From: Blastomussa wellsi
Lineage: Eukaryota > Cnidaria > Anthozoa > Scleractinia > Plerogyridae
Direction of reading: 5' to 3'
Assembly (NCBI GenBank): GCA_947652115.1
Contig: OX393573.1
Coordinates: 12,515,362-12,579,361, forward strand
DNA: 64,000 nt
Shown in pieces: positions 36,930 to 47,334 of the stretch. The stretch's first letter is position 1; every line of letters begins with the position of its first letter. The position numbers and the translations under genes are program-made. Under the pieces are notes generated by a model. The model was not told the DNA's origin. It saw only the letters and a list, made by a program, of their open reading frames with translations, and did no database searches.

Positions 36930-37306
36930 TTAATCGCTTCCACAGTAACCGAGGTAGCAGGGATTGGACGATGGTGTTCCACTGATGAAGTAGACAAAGT
37001 AAGAACCACAGTTTCTGACTTTTATGTTAATACTCCATCTACAGCAGTTTGACCTCCAGTTGAAGCAAACCTGTCTCGTGACATGACCCTCCGCCGCTGA
37101 AGGATGAACGCCATTCAGCCAGCCTGCAGCATTGGTTCCGCAATGATTCTCAGAAACACACGAAGTAGGCATTTTAGTTCCAGCGGCGCCTTGAAAACGA
37201 AACCAGCCCGGACCGAGGAACTTGTCACACTGAGTGCTAGCAGCATCCGCAGTTTTGTAGGTTATTTTCCTGTAAGCACTTGTCAGGTTTTGGTAGTCGT
37301 GGCATT
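36930..37306 (-). CDS. Gene A exon 5: D8C domain and stop
   Basis: After the acceptor TTTTTCACCCAG the exon reads CHDYQNLTSAYRK, CDKFLGPGWFRFQG, KMPTSCV, HCGTNAAGWLNGVHP, VCFNWRSNCC and YFVYFISGTP, then CYLGYCGSD and TAA. This is the eight-cysteine pattern of uromodulin/GP2-type D8C domains. No zona pellucida domain follows. Confidence 0.88.
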
Positions 37307-37377
37307 CTGGGTGAAAAAGAGATAACACACCGTAAGCTAACAATGATGATGATGATGATGATGATGATAATGATAAA

Positions 37378-37434
<57 letters not shown>

Positions 37435-37441
37435 TATAATA

Positions 37442-37481
<40 letters not shown>

Positions 37482-37489
37482 CGATGATG

Positions 37490-37522
<33 letters not shown>

Positions 37523-37558
37523 ATGATGATGATGATGATGATGATGATGATAATGATC

Positions 37559-37593
<35 letters not shown>

Positions 37594-40500
37594 GATGATG
37601 ATGATGATCAATCAATTCAACCAATCAATCAATTTTTTGTTTACCCACGTTACTTCTAGGAAAGCTCACGTTTTTTGATTAACGAAATGACTTATTGGCG
37701 TCAAAGTATTAACTTTTGTGCTTGTGTTACAAAGATACAGTTCTAGAGGTAGAACTTGATAACGAAGGAACACAGAAGATGGTTATGAAGGGGTTTGTGT
37801 GTATATGTTTGTCTGTGTGTGAATTAATTATTATTATCATTTTTTCTTTCTTTCTCTGCACTAACTTAGGTTAAAGTGTATGTTTAAACTGTATGCTATA
37901 ATCGGAAAATCAATAAATATCATTAAAATACAAAAAAAAAAAGAAATATAATTGAACATACTTGTTAAGAGCTTGTTAACACGTTTTATATTATATGCAT
38001 ATCATGCTGAAGTCCAAATGTGATTCAGGTTTGATAAAAGTATACCAAGTATACCATCATTGTCATCGTCATCGTCATCATCATCATCACTTTCATAATT
38101 GTCCTCATCCTCGTGGTCGTCGTTATTATTGCTATTATTTGTGATTATTATAATTTTAGCGTTTCTCTCTCAGAAGCCCTTGGCACGCTTAATTCAAATT
38201 GGACATTCGTAAAAAAGATAATTAGACGAAGGTAAATACTAACCAATGTGCTTGTCGCTATATACTTCCACCCTTAGGCAATTCCAGCTGTGCCTATTGA
38301 TCGGGTGAAAGCGGATGTACCTTGCAGGGACGATTGCTGGTAACTTATGTTGGTCAATAGCATTGCTTCTACCTTCTCTGTGAAATACCTTGAAATACCC
38401 AACAAATATATATTAAACTTCTATCTATAAAGGGTAATCGTTTTATATTATACCAGAATGTCAAAAGTGTTTTGGGGACTGTATTGCCATTACATAGCGC
38501 TCATGTTTCATTGATACATTACTTTTACTTAATCAAGATGTCCATGCATTACCTGGTGTTTGCCATTTGGATCTTTGAAAGTTGTCCAACTTTTTCCATC
38601 GGAGGAGTAAGAGACCTTAAAGTCTGTTACCCATTCATTACCGTTAACATCTCCCTGTGTCGCGATAGCGCAGACTTGGATTATTTTAGTGAAATCAACT
38701 TGTAGCCAGTCATCATTGCTGTCATGGGATGCCGAACACCATCCGTCGCCTCTGGTGTCATGGAGGCGGCCGTTGTAAGCTCTGTAACTGCTGTAACTGG
38801 TGGTGGTGTATGAAGACGCTGTCATCTCATTGTCAGGAATTGTATCAAGGGAGGAGACACCAACAGGAAAGTCGAAGCAATTTATCGCTAAAACGTTTAG
38901 ATAAAAATGTGTTAATTCTTGTAACATCTGAGGCGTCACATGGCGTTAGCACCTTACAATCATGATTTATCAAATGCTCATCTTTATGGGATGGGATGGA
39001 CGTCTCTAACTATGAGCAGAGAACAGATTGAGGTGTCTTACACGAAGTCACGAAGTGGAAGCGTTGGAGCCTCAGCCTTTTTCCGTTGCTGCCGAGGATC
39101 CAACGATTCCACGCCTCGTGTAAGACAACTCAATCTGTTCATGGATAGAAACGTCCGTCTCGACCATCCCTTTGAGCCATCAAAATTTTACGTTCCAGAT
39201 GTGGAGTACCTGCTTTGTTTCTATCATCAAGGAGTACCTTTATACAGGGAAATATTGTGACAACTTTTTTCCAGATTTTGGCCGAAAGGAGACGTCAATA
39301 GAATGTACTTATTCGTGCGATTTGAGTTTACTTTTTGTTTTGCTTATTCGTTTATTTGCTGTTTATGTTTCTGCTGCCTGTCGGTCAATCCGCGATCGAT
39401 CAATCAATATAATTAATCACTCATTCTGAAGATGAGTGTGCACTGATCAACAGCCGTTCCGTTGGTATGTCACTCTTTATCTTTGTCTTCCCGTCTCTCT
39501 CGTCACGGTCGCTTTGATGGCCTTTCAGGCTATTAGCCTATCCGTCTACCTCTTTCTATAGAGCTCCTGCTCTATAAGACGCAATTATTCTAAATAGATC
39601 AGAAACCTCTGTCTTAACAATATTTTTCTGCTGTGGCAAGTAAACATTGCTTACACAAGGCCACCACAACGTCCCATTTCAGAGAATGGCGAGGGGATAT
39701 ATACTTTTTTTTAAATGTGCACTTTTGACCATCTCCAGTGAATCCAGCGTGGCACAAACACTTGTAAGCCCCATGAGCATTTATAAAGTTAGCTTTAATG
39801 TCACACAATTGGACAACACCGGTATTAGCGCCACATTCGTCAGCGTCTGAAGAGAAATTAACACCCCCATAGTTGCACTAAGCGAAGTTCCACCACAAGC
39901 AAGCTTTCAATTAAGCCCAAAGCGTAAAATCTATTAAGACTCTACAGTAGAAATCACAGTGAGTAATGAGCGAATTACTTCGATTCTACTTTGTTGTGTG
40001 CCTCTTATTAAAATGTGAAGTTTCTTTCCTTCTGGAGCCCGGGGATAGCAAACTCTGCACCCCTCCCTTGCAACTTTGTTCCCAGGTAAATTTTAGAGTA
40101 AATTTCAAAATTTCGTAGCTTTTGGTAGAATATCGAAAAAGTTATAAACGTTCATGGTCAGGGTGGGCATCCCCCCTCCACCCCACCCTCGCACCCCATT
40201 CGTCTGAATATCTAGGGTTAAGTCTCCCTGCTCCTTGTTTGGCTCCTTCACCCGCCTTGATTTCTTTACAACTTTTAGCGGGAAGCTCAAAAATGGAACC
40301 GATGGGGACTAGATTCCAAATAAAAATCAGATTTACTAGTAAATATATTATATATTCTCACTGCCCTATTGTCTTTTGGCAAGGAAACGTCATTCTGTTC
40401 ATTCAGAGGCAGTTAATGAATTATAGATTCAAGAAAGATGCGGATGACCATGTGGGAATTTTTACTTCTGTAGAATGGCCGCCATCTTGGATGTTTTGAT

Positions 40501-41041
40501 TTTTCGTAAGGGTCAGAAAACCATAAAAAACTACTCAAAAGTTTTTAAACTCAACAAAACATTGTTAAAAAGTCCCAAAATGTAAAAATAACTTCATTAA
40601 AGTGAATGGCTCTTACTGTGTTTACTGATGTCTTGACCCTTTCGTCTCGTTCGCATGCTTTCTTCACAAAAGAATATATTATCGCAGACTCAACTTCAAT
40701 CACACTTATTCATCCTATTTACCTCTATTGTGATATTTTGTAAAATAATATCTGCGAAAGTCAGGAACGAAATCTTCAGGTCTGGCGTCCTTGGTGCGGT
40801 TGTTCAATTCACACGTGTACTGGGAAATTACATAGTTGAAACTTTGACATCTGACGTCCAAATTGCATGCTTTTAAGCATTCACGACCAAGAGATACTCC
40901 CTTGATGGTCTTAAAAACGTGTCCCCGTAGAGTCATGCCCAAGATGGATTGGTCGCCTCCACATTGCAAAGAAGTTGCTTGTGGCACCAACTGACAAAAT
41001 ATCAGTAGAGCTGAAATGCACAAAACATTCTCTGGACCCAT
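36930..41041 (-). CDS. Gene A: secreted PAN-EGF-F5/8C-D8C protein (455 aa)
   Basis: Five coding exons join without breaking frame: 41041-40723, 39846-39655, 38887-38553, 38388-38244 and 37306-36930 (1368 nt). Domains in order: signal peptide (1-24), PAN/apple (about 27-104), EGF-like (about 107-149), linker, F5/8-type C or discoidin domain (about 173-325), and a C-terminal D8C domain as in uromodulin and GP2 (about 332-455). All splice sites follow GT-AG. Intron phases are 1, 1, 0 and 1. The product has no membrane anchor and should be secreted. F5/8C domains bind carbohydrate or phospholipid, and PAN and D8C domains serve protein or glycan contacts in known families, so an adhesion, recognition or matrix role is inferred. 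The start was chosen at MGPEN because it opens a good signal peptide. A pyrimidine-rich acceptor 16 nt upstream (41058) suggests an additional 5' untranslated exon. The EGF module has five of the usual six cysteines. Confidence 0.85.
37341..37614. repeat. Trinucleotide microsatellite (GAT/AAT)n in gene A intron 4
   Basis: Alternating blocks of GAT and AAT repeats, about 270 bp. They begin only about 35 bp upstream of the 3' splice site of gene A exon 5. Poly-Ile, poly-Met, poly-Asp-type frames across it are artefacts. Confidence 0.95.
38055..38138. repeat. Short (TCA)n microsatellite
   Basis: Imperfect TCATCG/TCA repeats within gene A intron 4. Confidence 0.8.
38244..38388 (-). CDS. Gene A exon 4: C-terminal part of F5/8C domain
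   Basis: Too short for a long open frame, but it begins in phase 0 after TTTCAAG and encodes VFHREG, then VPARYIRFHPINRHSWNCLR and VEVY, the closing strands of a discoidin fold. The donor is TTG|GTTAGT (phase 1), immediately before an in-frame stop in the intron. Confidence 0.83.
38553..38887 (-). CDS. Gene A exon 3: N-terminal part of F5/8C domain
   Basis: Starts INCFDFPVGV and carries the family landmarks IPDNEMTASS, WCSASHDSNDDWLQVDF, VCAIATQGD, EWVTDFKVSYSSDG and WTTFKDPNG. Ends in phase 0 at CAG|GTAATG. Confidence 0.88.
38990..39171. mobile_element. Foldback element in gene A intron 2
   Basis: Long imperfect inverted repeat: GGGATGGACGTC..AACAGATTGAGGTGTCTTACACGA on the left pairs with TCGTGTAAGACAACTCAATCTGTT..GGACGG..CCATCCC on the right. 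The unpaired centre is near 39070-39105. Non-coding. Confidence 0.75.
39655..39846 (-). CDS. Gene A exon 2: EGF-like domain
   Basis: Opens with DADEC, the calcium-binding EGF signature, and closes with CLCHAGFTGDGQKC. The expected second cysteine is missing between DEC and QLC, so only two standard disulfides seem possible. I placed the donor at GTAAGC (39654) because it gives phase 1 and joins the next exon in frame. An alternative weaker donor (GTATAT near 39696) would break the frame. Confidence 0.75.
40723..41041 (-). CDS. Gene A exon 1: signal peptide and PAN/apple domain
   Basis: Encodes residues 1-106 and the first base of codon 107. Signal peptide MGPENVLCISALLIFCQLVP then LQCGG begins the domain. 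Cysteines 27, 55, 60, 65 and 77 and the block CQSFNY..CELNNRTK are typical of PAN. The donor is GAG|GTAAAT. It is clearly paralogous to gene B exon 1, including FVPD and the final NRG before the splice. Confidence 0.88.
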
Positions 41042-41228
41042 GTAAACTGATAGTACACTGAAAAAAATATATATCAACATTGAGTTACTTATTGTTTTGT
41101 CTGCGCTATCTCCTACGTGTGACAATAAACGATAATTGCGAATGAATTATATCTGTTATATTGGAGATAAGTTTTCAAAGTTACCATTTTGCAACATTTT
41201 CAAGTTTCATTAGCTAATAATAAACATG

Positions 41229-41530
41229 TAAAAATACTCGATTCTGATTGGCTGAGAGCAGTGTTGTTCAAGTGTAACACCAGTGCAAATCACACATCAA
41301 AATTCTGGATTATGATTGCAAATGTTTTAATCGAACCGCTTTCAATTTGTAGCATTGTCAGCTGATCGTAACCAGTAATTAAAATGAACTGTGAAATCCG
41401 CGTCAAATGATTTCCTCCAGGCCAAATTTTTTCATGTTTATGTTATTAATAAGCGGCTCGTACAATTTCAGCTTTTTGAAAAACTCACACGTGCAAATTA
41501 ATTCCAAATTGAACTCGTAACCGTGTGATT
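41229..41530 (+). repeat. Dispersed repeat R1, copy 2
   Basis: Relative of 1465-1815 in the same orientation, located about 190 bp upstream of the gene A start. See that entry for shared blocks. Confidence 0.7.
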
Positions 41531-41756
41531 ATTACCGATACTAATTACTAAATTAAAGAAAGGCTCCAATGGCGGATCCAGGGGGAGGGAAAGGACATGC
41601 AGTATATGTAGTGTGCATAAAGGGAACATGTAATTAATTGTAGAACGTTTGTTTTAGTTTGACTTTTGCAACAGAAGATAGTGAAAGAATAAAGTTCCTC
41701 AGATTTCCCACAAAGAGCTCTGTTCTGAACCGAATCAAGTGCAATACAGCCAAGTC

Positions 41757-42085
41757 AAATATTCTACGAAAGCATTGACTCGGAGTTTCGTCAGCCGTGG
41801 ACTTTGTAAACAAATTGGCATTGCCGTGTATTATTCAGTCCGACGTCGAGGAGTCTTTTCGCATCTGCAGAAAGAAGGTACGTCAAGGGATCGGGAACAT
41901 CCAGAAGCCGTGAAAAACAAAATCCTTTTGCAGACGACTAATATACATGTAATTTTACCGTCCCAAAAAGTAAAATATTTCCACTTAAACTACGCAAATG
42001 CAGCCGTAAATTACAAAGCAACCAAGTTCAAGTTTGGAAGCAAAAGAATTCAGGAACTCACTCTCGAAGGACGAGTTTGGAATTA
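41757..42085 (+). repeat. Left arm of a ~330-bp inverted pair flanking BEL/Pao remnant
   Basis: The segment from CAGCCGTGGACTTTGT to AATTCAGGAACTCACTCTCG is matched in reverse complement at 44763-45080. A short upstream piece (GAATAAAGTTCCTCAGATTT, 41687) recurs in the same, not inverted, orientation at about 45109. The pair may derive from retrotransposon terminal sequence that was later rearranged. Confidence 0.7.
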
Positions 42086-42596
42086 TCAATGGTCTACAAA
42101 ATAATTACATGTCAGTTATAGTAAAAACAAAGAAACAGAGGGAAGCTTACCATCTCGTATAGGAAAGGATTTAAATTTCCATGACAACACAGGAGATCAC
42201 CGATTTCAACTTTCACGGAAATGTGACAATCATGCTGCAAACAGAGAAACGTCCAAGGACGACTTGTGTCCACTCGGACGCCAAGAAAAACATCTCTCTG
42301 CTTGCCCAATGTATCAAAGTTCAACAGTTAATCAGAGATCGGGAGATAGTGAAACAAAACAATCGATGTCGAAAATGCCTAGGAATTCACCATACTAACG
42401 TCTGCAAGAAATCGGACAGAACAACGCTCACCACACAGCGATGGCTTTGTACCAGCAAAATCCAATTTGGATCCCCAAGCCATAATATTTGCAACAAACA
42501 CTGTTCAGGAAGTCAGAAGTCACAATTTCTGGGAACCAGAAATGTCTCCGAGCAAATCCTGCAAGCCGAAGGCAGTAACCACAATGTACAAGAAAC

Positions 42597-42775
42597 TGGG
42601 AACGTCCCTGGTATGGTGAGAGCTCTCGCCTTCCACCAGTGTGGCCCGGGTTCGATTCCTGGACCCGACGTCATATGTGGGCTGAGTTTGTTTGTTCTCT
42701 ACTCTGCTCTGAGAGTTTTTATCCGGGTACTCCGGTTTTCCCTTCTCCCTAAAAACCAACATTTCTAAATTTCGG
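42597..42775 (+). mobile_element. tRNA-derived SINE inserted in the BEL/Pao remnant
   Basis: The tRNA-like head has an A-box relative (TGGTATGGTGAGAGC) and B box GGGTTCGATTCC. The body contains GTCATATGTGGGCTGAGTTT, CTACTCTGCTCTGAGAG and CCGGGTACTCCGGTTTTCC, ending AAAAACCAACATTTCTAAAT. It differs from the family at 11.4 and 23.3 kb. The CCGGGTACTCCGGTTT block is common to many invertebrate SINEs. Confidence 0.8.
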
Positions 42776-42889
42776 CAAATTCGATCTGGAACGCACGGTC
42801 ATTTTTAAAACGAGCGGAAGCTCTTAAGTGTATCGTGGGCAAATAAGTTTTTTTTACATTAAAGGAGCTACGTCACCGTTCGTGCACTT

Positions 42890-43110
42890 TGAAAAATTTA
42901 GCCTAAAGTTTTCAAAATCGTCATTTCCAATCCGTTTCAATCTATTCCATCCTCCGCCATCCTTGTTCATTTTTGGTTTAGTATTACTCCTTTGGTGTTG
43001 CTCTTCTATAGCAAACTTTTATTTTTAGGTTTCCTACATTTTGAGCTTAATTTAGGTTGTCGAAGAAACGAGTTGAAATATCGTGGCGTCGCTCCTTTTA
43101 ATATAAGGAC
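42890..43110 (+). repeat. Dispersed repeat R2, copy 1
   Basis: AAAATCGTCATTTCCAATCC, CTCCTTTGGTGTTG, TTAGCAAAC-like, ATTTAGGTTGTCGAAGAAA and ATATCGTGGCGT occur in the same order at 60510-60720 and 61849-62059. About 80% similar by eye. Non-coding, unclassified. Confidence 0.7.
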
Positions 43111-44478
43111 GGAAACTTCGTTGAAGTGTTAGTGGTTCTTATACAAGTTTCATCTCAAAGAATGTAACAAAGAAGCTAGGTTTAAGCGGTCTTAAAGTAG
43201 ATTTAACAATGAATCTGGCTGGTGGTCAGAAGAATCGCCGCTTATATTAACATAACTGTTGTTCCAAATTCAGAAGTCCATTCAGGTTTATGCAATCAAA
43301 AAGCCCTGCAGTCCAACGAAAACAGTGTCTAAAATGTAGCTATCAGCATTTATAAGAATCTCAAATAATCTGCATTTATCTGGAGAAACAATAGACTTGT
43401 TGATAGTACACATTTTGCAGATGCATTTGTTGATACTCATGTAATCTCAGGTGATCCAAGAGAACTAATAGCGAAGAGAAATTTGTTCGGGTGGTACGTC
43501 CTGGGCCAATTCTCCGACCTAGAGAATCAGTCTTCTGCGATCAAGGCAGTTGTTGTAGGCACTGTCAGTACATAAGAAGACATGACGAAACTCGTTGTAG
43601 GGTGTTCAGGATATGTTGGGAATCAAGGAAACAGAATTATACACCTGTAAAGACAACGAGTTAAGAGAAAACAATTTATCAAATCGATTGCAGATTCGAC
43701 ATAACTCATCGATGGGTGTGTTCAAGTTCGAATGCCATGGTCAGGAGGCGGGCCCCTGAATGAGAGCAACTACGAGGTTGCGTACCAAAAAATGATAGCC
43801 CCAGAAAAGACCATCAAGAGAAAGTATTGCCTCAAGGAAATACAAGGCGAAGTCCAAAATTAAAGCTGCTCGATCAAGAGTTCGTCGTTGAGATACCTGC
43901 ATACAAAATTGATCACAACGAGAGGACAGGATCTTAGTAAAACTTGATTGCTGTATTGGAATTCAGCCTTTCAGATATCTTAAGTTTTCCAAATTTTTGC
44001 ACGAACAAAGAAACTCTATCTAATTTCTTATTCCTAGCTTTCACGATCCGACTCATCTCAGCTGCGAACACCTAGTTTTCGCATAACAATAACGTTTATC
44101 TTTAGAAACTGAAAACCGATTAACTTTAGCTTCCCACATAAATATAGCTGCTTTGATCAGAGTTGCACACTCTCGGTAGACACGCTGTAGTTCTGATCTT
44201 CTGCGTAGGAACCTCAACAGAATAAACAAGTTGGACTCTTAAAATCTGTCGCGTAACATATGTCTTCATGAGCGTTTTCTAGTGCAATTTTTAAATTCGG
44301 ATTCAACTTGGTAAAGCATGTCAAATTCTTCATAAAGTTAACCATATGAAGCAATTGTGTTATCTCTTTTCGTTATCAGCGTTTCAATACTCTCAACTTC
44401 AGGTGGAATTTTAATTAATAACGTACGTGCACAAAATATTTATGTAAATTTAGATAAATGAAGAATGTCTTGGTTCTC

Positions 44479-44628
44479 AGCAGGTAGATTTTGCAGGTTG
44501 CAGGTTGCAGGTTCAAAATGTAATAGTATTGGGAAAACGACTTCCCGTTTCCATTAGTGGCAGCGGAAGTTTCCCAATTCTAATTACATTTTGAACCTGC
44601 AACCTGCAAAATCTACCTGGCGCTTCGT
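44479..44628. mobile_element. 150-bp foldback element with 11-bp target-site duplication
   Basis: The arm CAGGTAGATTTTGCAGGTTG..TTCAAAATGTAAT pairs with ATTACATTTTGAA..CAACCTGCAAAATCTACCTG around a central loop of about 40 bp. TCTTGGTTCTC stands directly on both sides, at 44468-44478 and 44629-44639. The left arm has three GCAGGTT units, the right arm two. Confidence 0.85.
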
Positions 44629-44762
44629 TCTTGGTTCTCCAAAACCAAGCATCAGGTTCCTTAGATTAAGCTAAATAAAATAATTTTGTTTGAGATAATT
44701 TTGTTTGATTCGTCAATGTGAAAAATTATAATTGACATGCAACTATTTTGTAGATCACTGCT

Positions 44763-45080
44763 AATTCCATGTCTCGTCCTTCGAGAATGAGTTCCTGAAT
44801 TCTTCTGCTTCCAAACTCTAACTTGCTTGCTTTGTAATTTACGGCTGTATTTGCGTAGTATAAATGGAATTATTTTACCTTTGGGACGCGGGAAAATTAC
44901 ATGTATAGTAGTCTTCTACAGACGGATTTTGTTTTCCAAAGCTTCTGGATATTTGTTTGGCCTTCTTTCTGCTGACACGAGAAGAGTCCTGTACGCCGGA
45001 CTGAATAATACACGGCTATGCCAATCTGTTCACAAAGTCCACGGCTCACGAACCTCCAAACCAATATGTTCGTGGAATTT
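44763..45080 (-). repeat. Right arm of the inverted pair
   Basis: Reverse complement of 41757-42085 with about 80-85% similarity by eye, containing CGAGAATGAGTTCCTGAATT and CACAAAGTCCACGGCT. Confidence 0.7.
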
Positions 45081-45169
45081 TTGACTTTCGGAATAGAAGG
45101 TATATAGTGCAAGAATAAAGTTACTCAGATTTCTAAACCAAATTAAGTGCAATACAGTCAAAAACGATT

Positions 45170-46620
45170 ACATAATCTACACCCATTCAGAATGCTATAG
45201 ATCTTGTATAAAGTGCGGATCTATCGTGCTATATTGTTGTGTAGAGTTAGAACCTACGTGGAAAATTGAATAATTCAAACAGTCATTTATTTGGTCGGTT
45301 TAACAAAATACCTTGTACAAACCCTCCTCAAGGAATCATGTATAGCTCAGTGCCAAGGATATCTTCTTCCAGGAATTTACACGTCTGAGGATTGCAAGAC
45401 AGTGAAAACTCAGAGCTTCGTATATTTCATAAAAGAGGACTTGTGAATCCTTATAAATCATTAACAACATCACTAATTACAACAACTGCTAAAACAGCCC
45501 TCGATTATTGTCATACAAATTTGGCATTCGTTTAGATGTGGGAGGCGGCGAAAGAGTGGTTCTCTTTTAAAAAAATAACGCAATATTTAACATGCGTTTG
45601 CGTCTGTATACAAAATACCATAAATAATGAAAATGTATCGAAGGATTTCATTCAGTTTGATGCATGCACAAACCTCATGATACCGGTTTTTGTGGGCATA
45701 CAATATTTGGATGACATTAGAATTTAAACGGAGTTAGTTAAGCTAGTTTAGAAAGCTGAACATGTTTTTCTATTTCTATTTTAAGCTACCAGTTTTTAAA
45801 CTCAAATTTAACGTATTTATCGGGGCGCGTGGAACCTACATGTACAATAGCATACCGTTATTAAGAAATTTAAGCAATTATATAAACTCTAGCTTGGTCT
45901 TCGGCCATCGTACCTTGATTAAAATATAACACAAACAGCGGTGATAAACATTTTAAGAAATTTCGTTTTATGAACTTGACGTTTCGTATGCTTGTCAACA
46001 TACATTTTCAAAAGTGTACGTAACCGGTAAAATTGGGCAAGCTATTTATACTGTAACAATGGGGTCTGGAACCTAGACAGAAAACATCTGCAGTAGAAAT
46101 TTTAAAACGTTTCAATACGGAAACTGATAGACAACGAGCAGTCCCTTTTTTTCTTAGTCCGTCGAGTGCGAAGCGAAAAAAATGTCCGCGCGAAACCTAG
46201 GAGACGCAGGACAAAGGCAATTACCGTGTTCGAAGAACACTTGAATCTTGGCATACTGCCAAAACTGTCGGCGCAGACAATTATTCCAAACCGTTACCAA
46301 GACAATGTTCTATTTCATTGTAATTTCATTTTATTTGCATGTTCATTTTTTAGCTTTCCACTCTTTCATTGTATTCTTAGTTCCAAAACATTTTTTCACA
46401 CCCTCGTCTGTATATATTTCCTTTCACGCGCTTACTAGCCGAAAGTTCATTTTTTTTTTTTTTAACTTTTTAAACCAGAAATCGCTTTTCACTTATTAAA
46501 AAAAATGGTAATAGTTAACATTAGAGCTGCCCCTTGCTGTGAAGAACTTGAGTGTTTTGATGGAGTATTTTTTTTTCAAAACTATGTTTTGGTATTATTG
46601 AATTGAGCTTACTTTACGAG

Positions 46621-46624
<4 letters not shown>
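45170..46624. other. Unassigned stretch with a Penelope-like tail motif
   Basis: Near 45979-46003 the plus strand reads TTGACGTTTCGTATGCTTGT, again the complement of a CGAAACGTC tail motif, so an old Penelope-like insertion is possible. No coding sequence was recognised. Confidence 0.35.
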
Positions 46625-46665
<41 letters not shown>

Positions 46666-47155
46666 GTATAACAATATAATTTGGTTTTATCACCTGGGTT
46701 GATAATGTGAATTGGCCACCGTAAAGAGATTCGAGAGCTGACGTTTCGAGCGTTAGCCCTTAGTCGGAGCGAATCAAGGAATTGTGGGTCGTGTGTTGTT
46801 TATACACAGAAAGATGGAGCTTCGCTATTGGTTGGTGCCTGGTAACGTGAAAACAACGGAATAAATTAGTTGAATGAAAAGCGTTCGTTGATACCGTGAG
46901 GATTAAGAGTGCCGATTTGAAAAATAAATTTTTGTTCTAGAGTTTCGCGGTTTTCCGTGCTTCCTTGGTGAAGGGAAAGGCCGCAGACTGCCATGTGTTG
47001 CTTAGAATGATTTGGGAGATTGAAGTGTCTCGCGACCGGTTTCGCTGCATTTTTGTCGTCTTTCTCTACGTCCCGGAGGTGTTCTCGGAATCGGTCGCCT
47101 AGTCGTCTCCCTGTTTCGCCGATGTATAACTTTTTATTAAACCGCACCTAGCCCC
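46625..47155 (-). mobile_element. Penelope-like element, 5'-truncated copy
   Basis: Minus strand: GIY-YIG endonuclease coding sequence (47147-46866) followed by an untranslated region, the tail motif (46739-46768), GTAAAGAGATTC complement, ATTATCAACCCAGGTGATAA, and the distal GGTAAGTTTCTAAAG block near 46625. Same family as 36346-36690, 18378-18629 and 11231-11345. Confidence 0.85.
46866..47147 (-). pseudogene. GIY-YIG endonuclease domain of Penelope-like element
   Basis: Reads LYIGETGRRLGDRFREHL (GIY-YIG core with its catalytic arginine), VARHFNLPNHS, MAVCGLSLHQG, LEQKFIFQIGTLNPHGINER and stop. The frame is intact over 93 codons, but the reverse transcriptase is missing, so the copy is a truncated insertion. 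Confidence 0.85.
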
Positions 47156-47207
47156 AGCCTGTTCCAGGCTCTCGGATAGTGGGGGTTGAGGATCTTTACA
47201 CCCAGAA

Positions 47208-47334
47208 TCGTACCCAGAAGCTATTTACGGGGTTCAGGGAATGAGAGAGGATTAGACACTAGGGAGACTGGGGCGCGCGACTAGTATTCAATCTTCTCTC
47301 GCCCCCAGAACCCGTAAATAGCGCCTGGGTACGA
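47208..47334. mobile_element. Foldback element
   Basis: TCGTACCCAGAAGCTATTTACGG..GAGAGAGGATT pairs with AATCTTCTCTCG..CCGTAAATAGCGCCTGGGTACGA. The 35-bp centre contains GGGGCGCGCGACT. Confidence 0.8.

Larger units (their letters stand above)
42181..43960 (+). pseudogene. Decayed BEL/Pao-type retrotransposon (gag knuckle to protease/RT)
   Basis: 42181-42560 in frame gives NNRCRKCLGIHHTNVC, a CCHC-like knuckle with the preceding IVKQ block, as in Pao/BEL gag proteins. The SINE at 42597 and a non-element block (42776-43200) interrupt it. From about 43430 the plus strand again resembles the element: KRNLFGWYVLGQFSD, AVVVGTV, then in other frames ENNLSNRL, KYCLKEIQG and FVVEIPA, as in the protease to RT-entry region of Pao elements. 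The catalytic RT box and integrase are absent. Stops and frameshifts show it is inactive. Confidence 0.65.

Noticed and set aside
37237..37678. Poly-Ile, poly-Met and poly-Asp frames
   Set aside because: Translations of a GAT/AAT microsatellite inside gene A intron 4.
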